Below, in pieces: positions 1-10,308 of a stretch of 64,000 nucleotides of DNA. This stretch comes from Chloranthus sessilifolius (Eukaryota > Streptophyta > Magnoliopsida > Chloranthales > Chloranthaceae), in assembly GCA_021018995.1 (NCBI GenBank), contig CM037584.1, positions 50,782,811 through 50,846,810 on the forward strand. The letters are read 5' to 3'. The notes under the pieces are model-generated. The model saw nothing but the letters and a program-made list of their open reading frames with translations, was not told the origin of the DNA and ran no database searches. The translations under genes were made by a program, and so were the position numbers. Numbering within the stretch: position 1 is the stretch's first letter; the number at the start of each line of letters is the position of its first letter.

Positions 1-3000
1 GGCTTGAAGTCCGTCCAAGAGTCGTCCCAGAACTTGATGCGGAGCCCATCCCCCTAGCTAAAACGCACCCAGCGGGAGTACGACAGCCAACTCCCACAAA
101 CTGCTTTCCACTAAGCTGAGACGGAGCTGGTGATGCCGGCATTAACCCCCCAATACCCATCCAACCAGCCATATTTTTCTGCTAAGACCAACATCCACAA
201 ACTCTCTTTCGCTAACCAAACCTACGCGCCAAAACCACTTACCCAGCAAGGCGATATTGACCAAGTGCAAATTTCCCAGTTAACGAGATGGATCCTTTTA
301 TCAACCCCCGATCCTTTTCACGGAAAATTCTTTTGAATTTGTTCAAGCCTACGGATGACCACCATAAGGCATTTGAAGAGTGACATAAAGAAAACGAGGA
401 GGCTAGATAGGACCGATTTCACCAGGAGGAGTCTTCCTCCACTGCTAAGGAGCTTACCTTTCCAAGAACCTAAGCGCATCTCGAACCTCCGAACTACGGG
501 ATCGCATGCCCCTGCGTTGGGCTGACGAGTGCCGAGAGGGAGACCCAAGTGGGGGATAGGGAGGTTGGCGATCTCGCCGTCCACCGCCTCAGCCAGTTGG
601 ATCAGCACACTGTCCGTCACTCCGTTGCCCAAAACATTAGACTTTTGTAAGTTCACTTGTTGCCCCGAGACCGCCTCGTGGATCGTAAGAACCTATGCCA
701 AACGTTAAATCTCACTCTCCTCTGCCTTGTAAAAGAAAAGTGTATCGTCCGCATACTGAAGATGAGAGACCCGACGACCTGCCGAGCCCACTTGAACCCC
801 CAAGTTGAAGTTACGGAGCAGCGCGTGGGAGGTTAGGCCGTTAAGGCTTCCTTGACCATATTGAAGAGGAAGGGGGATAGGGGATCCCCCTGACGAATAC
901 CTCTAGAACTTTGAAAGTAGTCAGTTGGGGTCCCATTAACCATGATCGAAAACCACGCAGAGGAGTAGCAGGCCTTCATCCATTTCCGCCATTTGACCCC
1001 AAAACCCAACTTGCTTAACAGGTTGTCTAAACAACCCCAATTTACCCTGCCGTAGGCTTTTTTCATATCCACCTTCCACAGGACGGCGGGTTGATCGGTC
1101 CTATGTGCCGAATGAACCACTTCTTGAGTGACGACCACCATATCGACCAGTTGTCTACTTTGCACAAATGCTCCTTGACTAGCAGAAATGATGTTCGCAT
1201 TAGCGGTTTGAACCGATTAGCTAAAATCTTGTACAAATAGTTTAACAGATAAATGGGATGGAAATCCTTCAGATCCTCTGCTCCCAATATCTTCGGAATG
1301 AGCACTATAAAGGTGGAGTTTAGGCTCTGCCCTATGTAACCTTCCCTATGGAATTCAACAAACACAACCGTTAGGTCGATTTTGAGTAGCTGTCAGAAGC
1401 TTCGATAGAACTCCATGGTGAAACCGTCAAAGCTCGGCGCTTTGTTTCTCCCGTTGCCATTGATTGCCCGCCAAACCTCGACCTCCTCAAAAGGCCTTTC
1501 GACCGCCTGTTGGTCCTCCGAAGAGATGGACCGAAAGCCAAACCATCCAACCGAGGTTGGAGCCATCCTCATCCGTATATAAACCTCTCAGAAAATCGAC
1601 AATCGGGTTCCTTGATTTGAATCGGCCGAGAAAAGCGTGTCGCACGAGATCCGGCAGATGATCTTTGATTTGCCATGCGCATTGGCAACATAGTGGAAGT
1701 ATTTGGTGTTGTTATCGCCTCCAAGCCAATGAACCTTGGCTTTTGTTTAATAGATCTCCTCCAAACATTTGTCATTGAGTCCATCTTAATCTTGAGATTG
1801 TCATATCGCCAGGATTCTACAGTCTCTGAATTCCTCAAAATTGTCGAGCAGTTTTAGCCGCTCTAGTAAACTTTCCTTAACCACATGCACGAGCCCATAC
1901 ACTTTCAGGTTCCAGCTTTTAATTCTTTTTTTAAGGTGCCTGAGCTTGGAGAGGAATTTGAAGCTCGGGAACCGAACCTTCCCAACCTCGTTCCACCACC
2001 AACCGGAGGGCCCTTCCCGGACTAGCACCGAGGAGAAGGGGCTTGTGATCTACACATTCCTCAATAAATCGTGAAGGGTTGTCACGAAAAGATCCAGCCA
2101 TTCCGGTGAGCACAAGAAGCGATCCAAACGACTCAGGGCCGGAACATCTTGGAGACTAGAGTCACTAGACCACATGAAACGTGCGCCCATAAGATCCGCC
2201 AAACTCCAATCTTGAATGAAAGAATTAAAATTTCGCATGACCGCCCCGTCAGACACCTCGCCCTTCTTTTCTTGAGGTGAACGGAAGCGTTGAAATCACC
2301 CCCAAGCAAATTGGCAAATCCCATGTTGCCGCAACAATCGCAATCTCAAACCAGAAATATGCTAGGCTAGAATTGTTCGACGGTCAGAAGTTGCCTTTAA
2401 AACCTACCTTTTCCCATTGTCTCTTTTTCGCAAAACCACTGAGGCCGAAAACATCTCGACTTCTTCATCCATCTTCTCAAACAACCTGGAATCCCAGGCC
2501 ACGACGATGCCCCCCGAGGCTCCCTCCAAGTCCACCCCAATCCATTCCCACCTATTGCCGCCCAGAACTGATGACACCTTTCGATTGTTGCTAGTGCCCC
2601 ACTTTGGTTTCTTGGAGAGTAATGACGGAGGGATTGTGCATCACGTCTGCTTCTTAAGAGCACACATGCCCCGCACGTTCCATGAGAACAACTTCATGAG
2701 GAAACCAAACTACAAAGACCGCCCCAACCAAGCAAACCCATCAGGCTCCCCCTGGAGCCCTTCCCGTCCGACATCCCCCATTGCAGCCTCGCCAATTCCC
2801 TAGATTTGAATCGTTGACTCTTTTTTCCTCTTACCTTGAGCGCTTCTTTGAAAAAGAAATATAGATTTGAACATTTCTCTGAGAGAGCTTCATCGAAGTC
2901 GTGGAAAGACATGCCCAACTCTTTGCCGAATGAATAGACCTGCTATGCGCCTCAAGGGTTGCTTGTAGCCTGCCACAACCTGTGGGAGGGAAGGGTATCG

Positions 3001-4050
3001 GAGCCGAGACCGAAGAAAACGATCCGTCTTCAGGGTCTAAACATCCCACCCTCTCGTCACATATGTGCCTCGAGAGGGAGCTAAATGCCATCGACGAAGA
3101 TGTCGAAGAGACAGGACCTGTAGCGGAGGAAGATAACGAAGTAACTGATGGAGCAGAGACGTAGGAGGGGACCGTTGTCCCCAAACTGGGGCCCAAATTC
3201 GGGATGGAGGATGAAGCGATAGACAGGGCTAGTGACCTTCTTTTGCCCGTCAGATCATTGTGTGCCTCTGTTGATCCAACCCCATCTCGACCAAATCCAC
3301 TGGACCCAGTCGAGGACAGATACTGGTCCTGCCTCGCTCGCAACTTCAAAAGCCCTCACCAAGGCACATCCAAATAATTCTTCCCACGATTGACCTCCCG
3401 TGCCACTCATCTGTGGAGGAGGTGACAAGTGTCTCAATCGTAGCTCCCTGCTATGAAGCCGCCTTACCCAAAACCAAAACGAGAATAGAAGTTTTTGGCA
3501 ATTGTGCCACCTGGCTTGGGGCTACCATGTGTCCACTCTTGCAGCATCGGATCTTCCTAGATCGATTCGAAATTTGAAAAGAAAATCGTTGTGGAAAACA
3601 GATCGTTAACTTCCATCTGCGCCGTTGATTTAGCCGATGGTGTTAGATCAAAACGTTCCTCCTGGGGCTCGACGCCCACTAGCGTCAACGAGTTGGTGTC
3701 TCTAGCGATCTCCACGACCGGAGGTACTCGCCAAAGCTTGCCCAGCACACGTCGGTGTAACCCTCCGACGCAACTCCATACACATCCGCATGGCCCCTCG
3801 ACGTCGAGACAAAGCTCCCCGGTGCGGCCGACGTCCGATGATGTGGTACCGGCGAGGGCACATCCCCTTGCGAGGGACCTTCCGCCAACCCACCACTCAA
3901 ATCTATCCTGTCCTTGCATGGGTTGATGAGCGTGAGTTTTTAGCTAGAACCACTGAATATGTGTTCCTTACTTCGGACGGACCCCGTAGATTCCTTCTTT
4001 GAATGCCCCGGGAAGAAAGCCCACTCACCTAGCTCCACTTTTTAGTTGAG
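1..4050 (-). mobile_element. Decayed L1-type LINE, 3'-most copy (ORF1 region, APE endonuclease, RT); extends off the window
   Basis: This non-LTR retrotransposon reads on the minus strand, so its 5' end is near 4050 and its 3' end lies left of base 1. ORF2 would start at the ATG ending at 2697 (MKLFSWNVRG-like, the usual start of a plant L1 endonuclease). The endonuclease runs to about 2040 and shows GGDFNAS, RLDRFLCSPEW and a final DHKPLLL. The RT follows: GDNNTKYFH-like sequence, a YxxxD box VDMKKAYGRVNW (about 1050-1085) and GIRQGDPLSPFLFNMV (about 845-895). Only this copy continues left of 855. There it shows YADD (about 721-775), the connection segment LPIPHLGLPLGTRQ (318-656) and a C-terminal FWDDSW motif (about 1-60). 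Many in-frame stops and frameshifts break it, including a TGA soon after the ORF2 start. About 2700-4000 occupies the ORF1 place, but no clear ORF1 domain is readable. Confidence 0.85.
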
Positions 4051-4233
4051 GGTTTACAAGGAAGATTTGAAGATTTATAAGAACAATAGGTTCTGATTGC
4101 CACTGTATGTTGTCATTTACTCTACACATTATTAAACTCCCAGTGATTTGGTGGTTGGGAATGTTGTCACATCACCGGGAAAACAAAGTTTGAAAAAGCA
4201 AGTTCAAATCTCCAAAATTATCTGATAAAAAAA

Positions 4234-5131
4234 AAGCGGTCCAGGTCCCAAAACCATGCCAATTCATTTCCTTACCCTGACTACCAGTTGGACAGAATCT
4301 TCAACTCTTTTGTCATCCTCATCCTCAAGTAGCTCGCCGACTTCCAACCACCATCATTGCCCCACTGTATGAAAATACTTCAACTCCCTTGTTCATAAAG
4401 TCCTTACCCTACGGTGCAACTGAGGACAACCCAAGCACCTCACATACCCGCAATCTCCTCCCATCTTCTATCATGGTCTTCGCCTCATCAATTTGTCCCA
4501 CCATCTCCGTGATCAAGAATTATGCTAAGATCCAAGTCTCTAATCACTACCCAACCCAATTCCTCAAGAACTTGATCACATCCACAACCTCTGTTTTCAA
4601 GGTACCAGCAGTAAAGTTTAATGCTGAGGATGGTGTTCTCCTAACATGGAGAGCTGAGTTTGGTAGCACCCTCCAGAGTTGTCATTTTAGAGACACCCAT
4701 ATAGATAGAAAACCCGTTAGAAGACAATGGGAGTATACCTTAATCATTTTATACCAATGGAGGATTGAAATCGAGAATCGTTTGGACAATTAACTCTTTG
4801 GTCACTACTTCCACTTGGCATTGTCATTCCATCCAATTGCCTGGAGACAACCCTAATTTGAAGAGCATTTGTATTTTGAGAGAGATGCGGGTGGGCACGC
4901 AACTTGAGTGCGGCTGACAAGCAGCTTAGGGAGTTAGGGAGAAACCATTGTCTGCTTCAGCATTGACAGAGAGGACACATTGGTGGCAATTAAGCCATTG
5001 AACGAGTGCAGTGCAGGGAGCAAGGATGAAGCAGAGGGTTTTGTTTCTGGGGCTTTGGTGGCGCTTTAAATGCCGCCGTGAAGGACTTATTTAAGCGTCA
5101 GAATTACCTATTAGAAATAATTAGTTTTTAG
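4234..5131 (+). pseudogene. F-box pseudogene copy 1 (paralogue of the gene at 51345-52400)
   Basis: This aligns along its whole length with the intact minus-strand F-box gene. The place of the start codon reads AAG (4234-4236). The F-box region follows, then the conserved block DGVLLTWRAEFGSTLQ (host DGVLLKWRAEFGSTLQ), IDRKPV, and the end LEIISF-stop against host LEMNSF-stop. It is about 900 bp against 1056 bp in the host, with many frameshifts and stops, so no product is expected. Similarity reaches upstream to just beside the LINE (about 4055) and about 180 bp past the stop. It includes sequence matching the host's presumed 5'-UTR intron end, which points to a DNA-level duplicate rather than a retrocopy. 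A 31-base block at 4647-4677 is identical to the host gene (51899-51929). Confidence 0.9.
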
Positions 5132-5327
5132 ATCGCGGTTAGTTGATTCCAGTTTGTCCCCTAACCTTTTCATTATCTGCAATTCGCGTAATTTTTTAGG
5201 TTCATTCCTTTGTTTCAATTTGATGTTTGAGAAGGAGACTTCAGAGTTCATAGTGTGAAACTGTTGTTTTTAATTTGTGTTCAAAGGATGAGGTGCTAGT
5301 TCTGCTTGTTTGTTTTTGTTTGTGGAG

Positions 5328-5450
5328 AATGGTCGGTCCAACCTGGTTGACCGTATATGGAGTTGAATGAAAGTTTAAGATTTTCTTATATCCAATGGTT
5401 GTAAACTGGTGAACTCCATATCCGGTTCAACCAGCTTGGACCTAACCATT
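5328..5450. repeat. Foldback sequence, unit 1
   Basis: This is an inverted repeat with arms of about 38 bp around AATGGTCGGGTCCAACTGG and its complement, spacer about 45 bp. The arms have a few mismatches. It lies just 3' of the F-box homology and is not found at the parental F-box locus. It may be a small MITE, but no target-site duplication is evident. Confidence 0.7.
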
Positions 5451-5516
5451 GCCCTTATGTATGTATGTGCAATAAAATCACCATTTAATTTATATTTATA
5501 TAGGACATCGGAGCTC

Positions 5517-5553
5517 CACGTGGCACTAAAATAGTTTAGTTTAGTGCCACGTG
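5517..5553. promoter_or_regulatory. Perfect palindrome with two G-box/ABRE-like cores, unit 1
   Basis: The 14-bp arms CACGTGGCACTAAA and TTTAGTGCCACGTG are perfect complements around a 9-base loop (ATAGTTTAG). Each arm carries CACGTGGC, the classic G-box/ABA-response core bound by plant bZIP and bHLH factors. GAGCTC lies outside both arms. The palindrome is certain; regulatory use is only a possibility. Confidence 0.6.
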
Positions 5554-5572
5554 AAGCGCCTATGAGCTCACG

Positions 5573-8500
5573 ACCATATTGAAGAGGAAGGGGATAGGGA
5601 TCCCCCAAATACCTCTAGAACTTTGAAAGTAGTCGGCTTGGGGTCCCATTAACCATGATCGAAAACCACGCAGAGGAGTAGCAGGCCTTCATCCATTTCC
5701 TCCATATGACCCCAAAACCCAACATGCTTAACAGGTTGTCTAAACAACCCCAATTTACCTCGCCAGAGGCTTTTTCATATCCACCTTCCACAGATTGCCT
5801 GGATTGATCGGTCCTATGTGCCGAATGAACCACTTCTTGAGTGACGACCACCATATCGACCAGTTGTCTACTTTGCACAAATGCTCCTTGACTAGCAGAA
5901 ATGATGTTCGCATTAGCGGTTTGAACCGATTAGCTAAAATCTTGTACAAATAGTTTAACAGATAAATGGGATGGAAATCCTTCAGATCCTCTGCTCCCAA
6001 TATCTTCGGAATGAGCACTATAAAGGTGGAGTTTAGGCTCTGCCCTATGTAACCTTCCCTATGGAATTCAACAAACACAACCGTTAGGTCGATTTTGAGT
6101 AGCTGTCAGAAGCTTCGATAGAACTCCATGGTGAAACCGTCAAAGCTCGGCGCTTTGTTTCTCCCGTTGCCATTGATTGCCCGCCAAACCTCGACCTCCT
6201 CCAAAGGCCTTTCGATCACTTTGTTGGTCCTCAAGAGATGGACCGAAAGCCAAACCATCCAACGAGGTTGGAGCCATCCTCATCCGTATATAAACCTCTG
6301 TAAAATCTGACAATCAGTTCCTTGATTTGAATCGGCTTCGAGAAAACTGTGTCGTCGGCCGAGATCTGGCAGATGATCTTTGATTTGCCATGCGCATTGG
6401 CAACATAGTGGAAGTATTTGGTGTTGTTATCGCCCTCCCGAAGCCAATGAACCTTGGCTTTTTGCTTCTAATAGATCTCCTCTGCCAAACATTTGTCATT
6501 GGAGTCCATCTTAATCTTGAGATTGTCATATCGCCATTGTGATTCTAAGGGTCTCTCAATTCTCAAAATTGTCGGCGCTTTAGCGCTCTAGTAAACTTTC
6601 CTTAACCACATGCACGAGCCCATACACTTTCAGGTTCCAGCTTTTAATTCTTTTTTTAAGGTGCCTGAGCTTGGAGAGGAATTTGAAGCTCGGGAACCGA
6701 ACCTTCCCAACCTCGTTCCACCAACTGAGGGCCCTTCCCGGACTAGCTGGAGGAGAAGGGCTTGTGATCGGACATTCCTCAATAAACTGTGAAGGGTTGC
6801 TGCCGGGAAAAGATCCAGCCATTCCGGTGAGCACAAGAAGCGATCCAAACGACTCAGGGCCGGAACATCTTGGAGACTAGAGTCACTAGACCACATGAAA
6901 CGTGCGCCCATAAGATCCGCCAAACTCCAATCTTGAATGAAAGAATTAAAATTTCGCATGACCGCCCCGTCAGACACCTCGCCCTTCTTTTCTTGAGGTG
7001 AACGGAAGCGTTGAAATCACCCCCAAGCAAATTGGCAAATCCCATGTTGCCGCAACAATCGCAATCTCAAACCAGAAATATGCTAGGCTAGAATTGTTCG
7101 ACGGGCCGTAGTTGCCGGAAAAAACCTACCTTTTCCCATTGTCTCTTTTTCGCAAAACCACTGAGGCCGAAAACATCTCGACTTCTTCATCCATCTTCTC
7201 AAACAACCTGGAATCCCAGGCCACGACGATGCCCCCCGAGGCTCCCTCCAAGTCCACCCCAATCCATTCCCACCTATTTGCCAGGCCTGTAATCGATGAC
7301 ACCTTTCGATTGTTGCTAGTGCCCCACTTTGGTTTCTTGGAGAGTAATGACGGAGGGATTGTGCATCACGTCTGCTTCTTAAGAGCACACATGCCCCGCA
7401 CGTTCCATGAGAACAACTTCATGAGGAAACCAAACTACAAAGACCGCCCCAACCAAGCAAACCCATCAGGCTCCCCCTGGAGCCCTTCCCGTCCGACATC
7501 CCCCATTGCAGCCTCGCCAATTCCCTAGATTTGAATCGTTGACTCTTTTTTCCTCTTACCTTGAGCGCTTCTTTGAAAAAGAAATATAGATTTGAACATT
7601 TCTCTGAGAGAGCTTCATCGAAGTCGTGGAAAGACATGCCCAACTCTTTGCCGAATCGGAATAGACTGTCTATTGCGTCCAGTTCCGAAGGGTTGCCGGT
7701 AGCCCCGTCACAACCCAGGGGAGGGAAGGGTATCGGAGCCGAGACCGAAGAAAACGATCCGTCTTCAGGGTCTAAACATCCCACCCTCTCGTCACATATG
7801 TGCCTCGAGAGGGAGCTAAATGCCATCGACGAAGATGTCGAAGAGACAGGACCTGTAGCGGAGGAAGATAACGAAGTAACTGATGGAGCAGAGACGTAGG
7901 AGGGGACCGTTGTCCCCAAACTGGGGCCCAAATTCGGGATGGAGGATGAAGCGATAGACAGGGGTATTGACCTTCTTTGCCCGTGCCGTATCATTGTGTG
8001 CCTCTGTTGATCCAACCCCATCGACTCAAATCCACGGACCCAAATTCAGAGGGACAGATCGGTCGCTCGCTCGCAACTTCAAAAGCCCTCACCAAGGCAC
8101 ATCCAGTCAATTCCCTTCCCACGATTGACCTCACGTGCCACTCATCTGTGGAGGAGGTGACAAGTGTCTCAATCGTAGCTCCCTGCTATGAAGCCGCCTT
8201 ACCCAAAACCAAAACGAGAATAGAAGTTTTTGGCAATTGTGCCACCTGGCTTGGGGCTACCATGTGTCCACTCTTGCAGCATCGGATCTTCCTAGATCGA
8301 TTCGAAATTTGAAAAGAAAATCGCTAGGAAAAACAGATCGTTAACTTCCATCTCGCCTGATTTAGCCGATGGTGTTAGATCAAAACGTTCCTCCCGGGCT
8401 CGGACGCCCACTAGCGCCAACGAGTTGGTGTCTCTAGCGATCTCCACGACGGAGGTACTCGCCAAAGCTTGCCCAAAGACACGCCGGTGTAACCCTCGAC

Positions 8501-8784
8501 GCAACTCCATACACATCCGCATGGCCCTCGGACGTCGAGACAAAGCTCCCCGGTGCGACCGACGTCCGATGATGTGGTACCGGCGAGGGCACATCCCCTT
8601 GCGAGGGACCTTCCGCCAACCCACCACTCAAATCTATCCTGTCCTTGCATGGGTTGATGAGCGTCGTGAGTTTTTAGCTAGAACCACTGAATATGTGTTC
8701 CTTACTTCGGACGGACCCCGTAGATTCCTTCTTTGAATGCCCCGGGAAGAAAGCCCACTCACCTAGCTCCACTTTTTAGTTGAG
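5573..8784 (-). mobile_element. LINE remnant in unit 2 (ORF1 region, endonuclease, RT without motif C)
   Basis: The ORF2 ATG would end at 7422, with the endonuclease to about 6770. The RT continues to the unit edge and stops shortly after GDPLSPF. The YADD motif is absent because the unit was cut before it, so this copy could not encode an active RT even without its other breaks. Confidence 0.85.
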
Positions 8785-8967
8785 GGTTTACAAGGAAGAT
8801 TTGAAGATTTATAAGAACAATAGGTTCTGATTGCCACTGTATGTTGTCATTTACTCTACACATTATTAAACTCCCAGTGATTTGGTGGTTGGGAATGTTG
8901 TCACATCACCGGGAAAACAAAGTTTGAAAAAGCAAGTTCAAATCTCCAAAATTATCTGATAAAAAAA

Positions 8968-9861
8968 AAGCGGTCCAGGTCCCAAAACCATGCCAATTCA
9001 TTTCCTTACCCTGACTACCAGTTGGACAGAATCTTCAACTCTTTTGTCATCCTCATCCTCAAGTAGCTCGCCGACTTCCAACCACCATCATTGCCCCACT
9101 GTATGAAAATACTTCAACTCCCTTGTTCATAAAGTCCTTACCCTACGGTGCAACTGAGGACAACCCAAGCACCTCAGCTCACATACCCTGCAATCTCCTC
9201 CCATCTTCTATCATGGTCTTCGCCCTCATCAATTTGTCCCACCATCTCCGCATCAGTAACTATGCTAACAGATCCAAGTCTCTAATCACTACCCAACCCA
9301 ATTCCTCAAGAACTTGATCACATCCACAACCTCTGTTTTCAAGGTACCAGCAGTAAAGTTTAATGCTGAGGATGGTGTTCTCCTAACATGGAGAGCTGAG
9401 TTTGGTAGCACCCTCCAGAGTTGTCATTTTAGAGACACCCATATAGATAGAAAACCCGTTAGAAGACAATGGGAGTATACCTTAATCATTTTATACCAAT
9501 GGAGGATTGAAATCGAGAATCGTTTGGACAATTAACTCTTTGGTCACTACTTCCACTTGGCATTGTCAGTTTGCGTCCAATTGTCGGAGACAACCCTAAT
9601 TTGAAGAGCATTTGTATTTTGAGAGAGATGCGGGTGGGCACGCAACTTGAGTGCGGCTGACAAGCAGCTTAGGGAGTTAGGGAGAAACCATTGTCTGCTT
9701 CAGCATTGACAGAGAGGACACATTGGTGGCAATTAAGCCATTGAACGAGTGTAGTGCAGGGAGCAAGGATGAAGCAGAGGGTTTTGTTTGGCGCTTTAAA
9801 TGCCGCCGTGAAGGACTTATTTAAGCGTCAGAATTACCTATTAGAAATAATTAGTTTTTAG
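8968..9861 (+). pseudogene. F-box pseudogene copy 2
   Basis: It matches the gene at 51345-52400, with AAG at the start-codon place and LEIISF-stop at the end. The block at 9550-9571 is identical over 22 bases to the host gene (51724-51745). The longest open piece is a 73-codon frame in the middle (9314-9535). Broken, no product expected. Confidence 0.9.
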
Positions 9862-10057
9862 ATCGCGGTTAGTTGATTCCAGTTTGTCCCCTAACCTTTT
9901 CATTATCTGCAATTCGCGTAATTTTTTAGGTTCATTCCTTTGTTTCAATTTGATGTTTGAGAAGGAGACTTCAGAGTTCATAGTGTGAAACTGTTGTTTT
10001 TAATTTGTGTTCAAAGGATGAGGTGCTAGTTCTGCTTGTTTGTTTTTGTTTGTGGAG

Positions 10058-10182
10058 AATGGTCGGGTCCAACTGGTTGACCCAGATATGGAGTTGAATG
10101 AAAGTTTAAGATTTTCTTATATCCAATGGTTGTAAAACTGGGTGAACTCCATATCCGGTTCAACCAGTTGGACCTAACCATT
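10058..10182. repeat. Foldback sequence, unit 2
   Basis: The two arms of about 38 bp pair with about five mismatches (left arm AATGGTCGGGTCCAACTGG onward, right arm ending CCAGTTGGACCTAACCATT). The spacer contains GATTTTCTTATATCC. Confidence 0.7.
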
Positions 10183-10250
10183 GCCCTTATGTATGTATGT
10201 GCAATAAAATCACCATTTAATTTATATTTATATAGGACATGCTGGAGCTC

Positions 10251-10287
10251 CACGTGGCACTAAAATAGTTTAGTTTAGTGCCACGTG
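10251..10287. promoter_or_regulatory. G-box palindrome, unit 2
   Basis: Identical 37-bp palindrome with 14-bp perfect arms and two CACGTGGC cores, 22 bp before the unit junction. Confidence 0.6.
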
Positions 10288-10308
10288 AAGCGCCACATGA
10301 GCTCACGC

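Larger units (their letters stand above)
855..5572. repeat. Tandem array unit 1 (4718 bp): LINE middle + F-box pseudogene + foldback + palindrome
   Basis: This first unit is the only one whose left edge runs on into LINE sequence (CTTGACCATATT). All later units have GAGCTCACG(C) in that place. Its content in order is the LINE 5' two-thirds on minus (855-4050), the F-box pseudogene on plus with its 5' flank (4051-5310), a foldback (5328-5450) and a G-box palindrome (5517-5553). It therefore marks the left boundary of the amplified segment. Small indel patches occur near 1590-1640 and 5040-5570. Confidence 0.93.
5573..10308. repeat. Tandem array unit 2 (4736 bp)
   Basis: It starts at ACCATATTGAAG directly after GAGCTCACG, the unit 1/unit 2 junction. 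It has the same order of parts as unit 1 and long identical stretches with the other units. Indel patches lie at about 5590-5800, 6230-6560 and 7990-8060. A short segment of the F-box part near 9787 is missing compared with units 1 and 3. Confidence 0.93.

Noticed and set aside
7112-7528. Plus-strand frame of 138 codons repeated in several units (also 2417, 27987, 37484, 42221), looking like a conserved gene
   Set aside because: It lies antisense to the LINE endonuclease. Its conservation simply follows from the near-identity of the units, and no known domain is seen.
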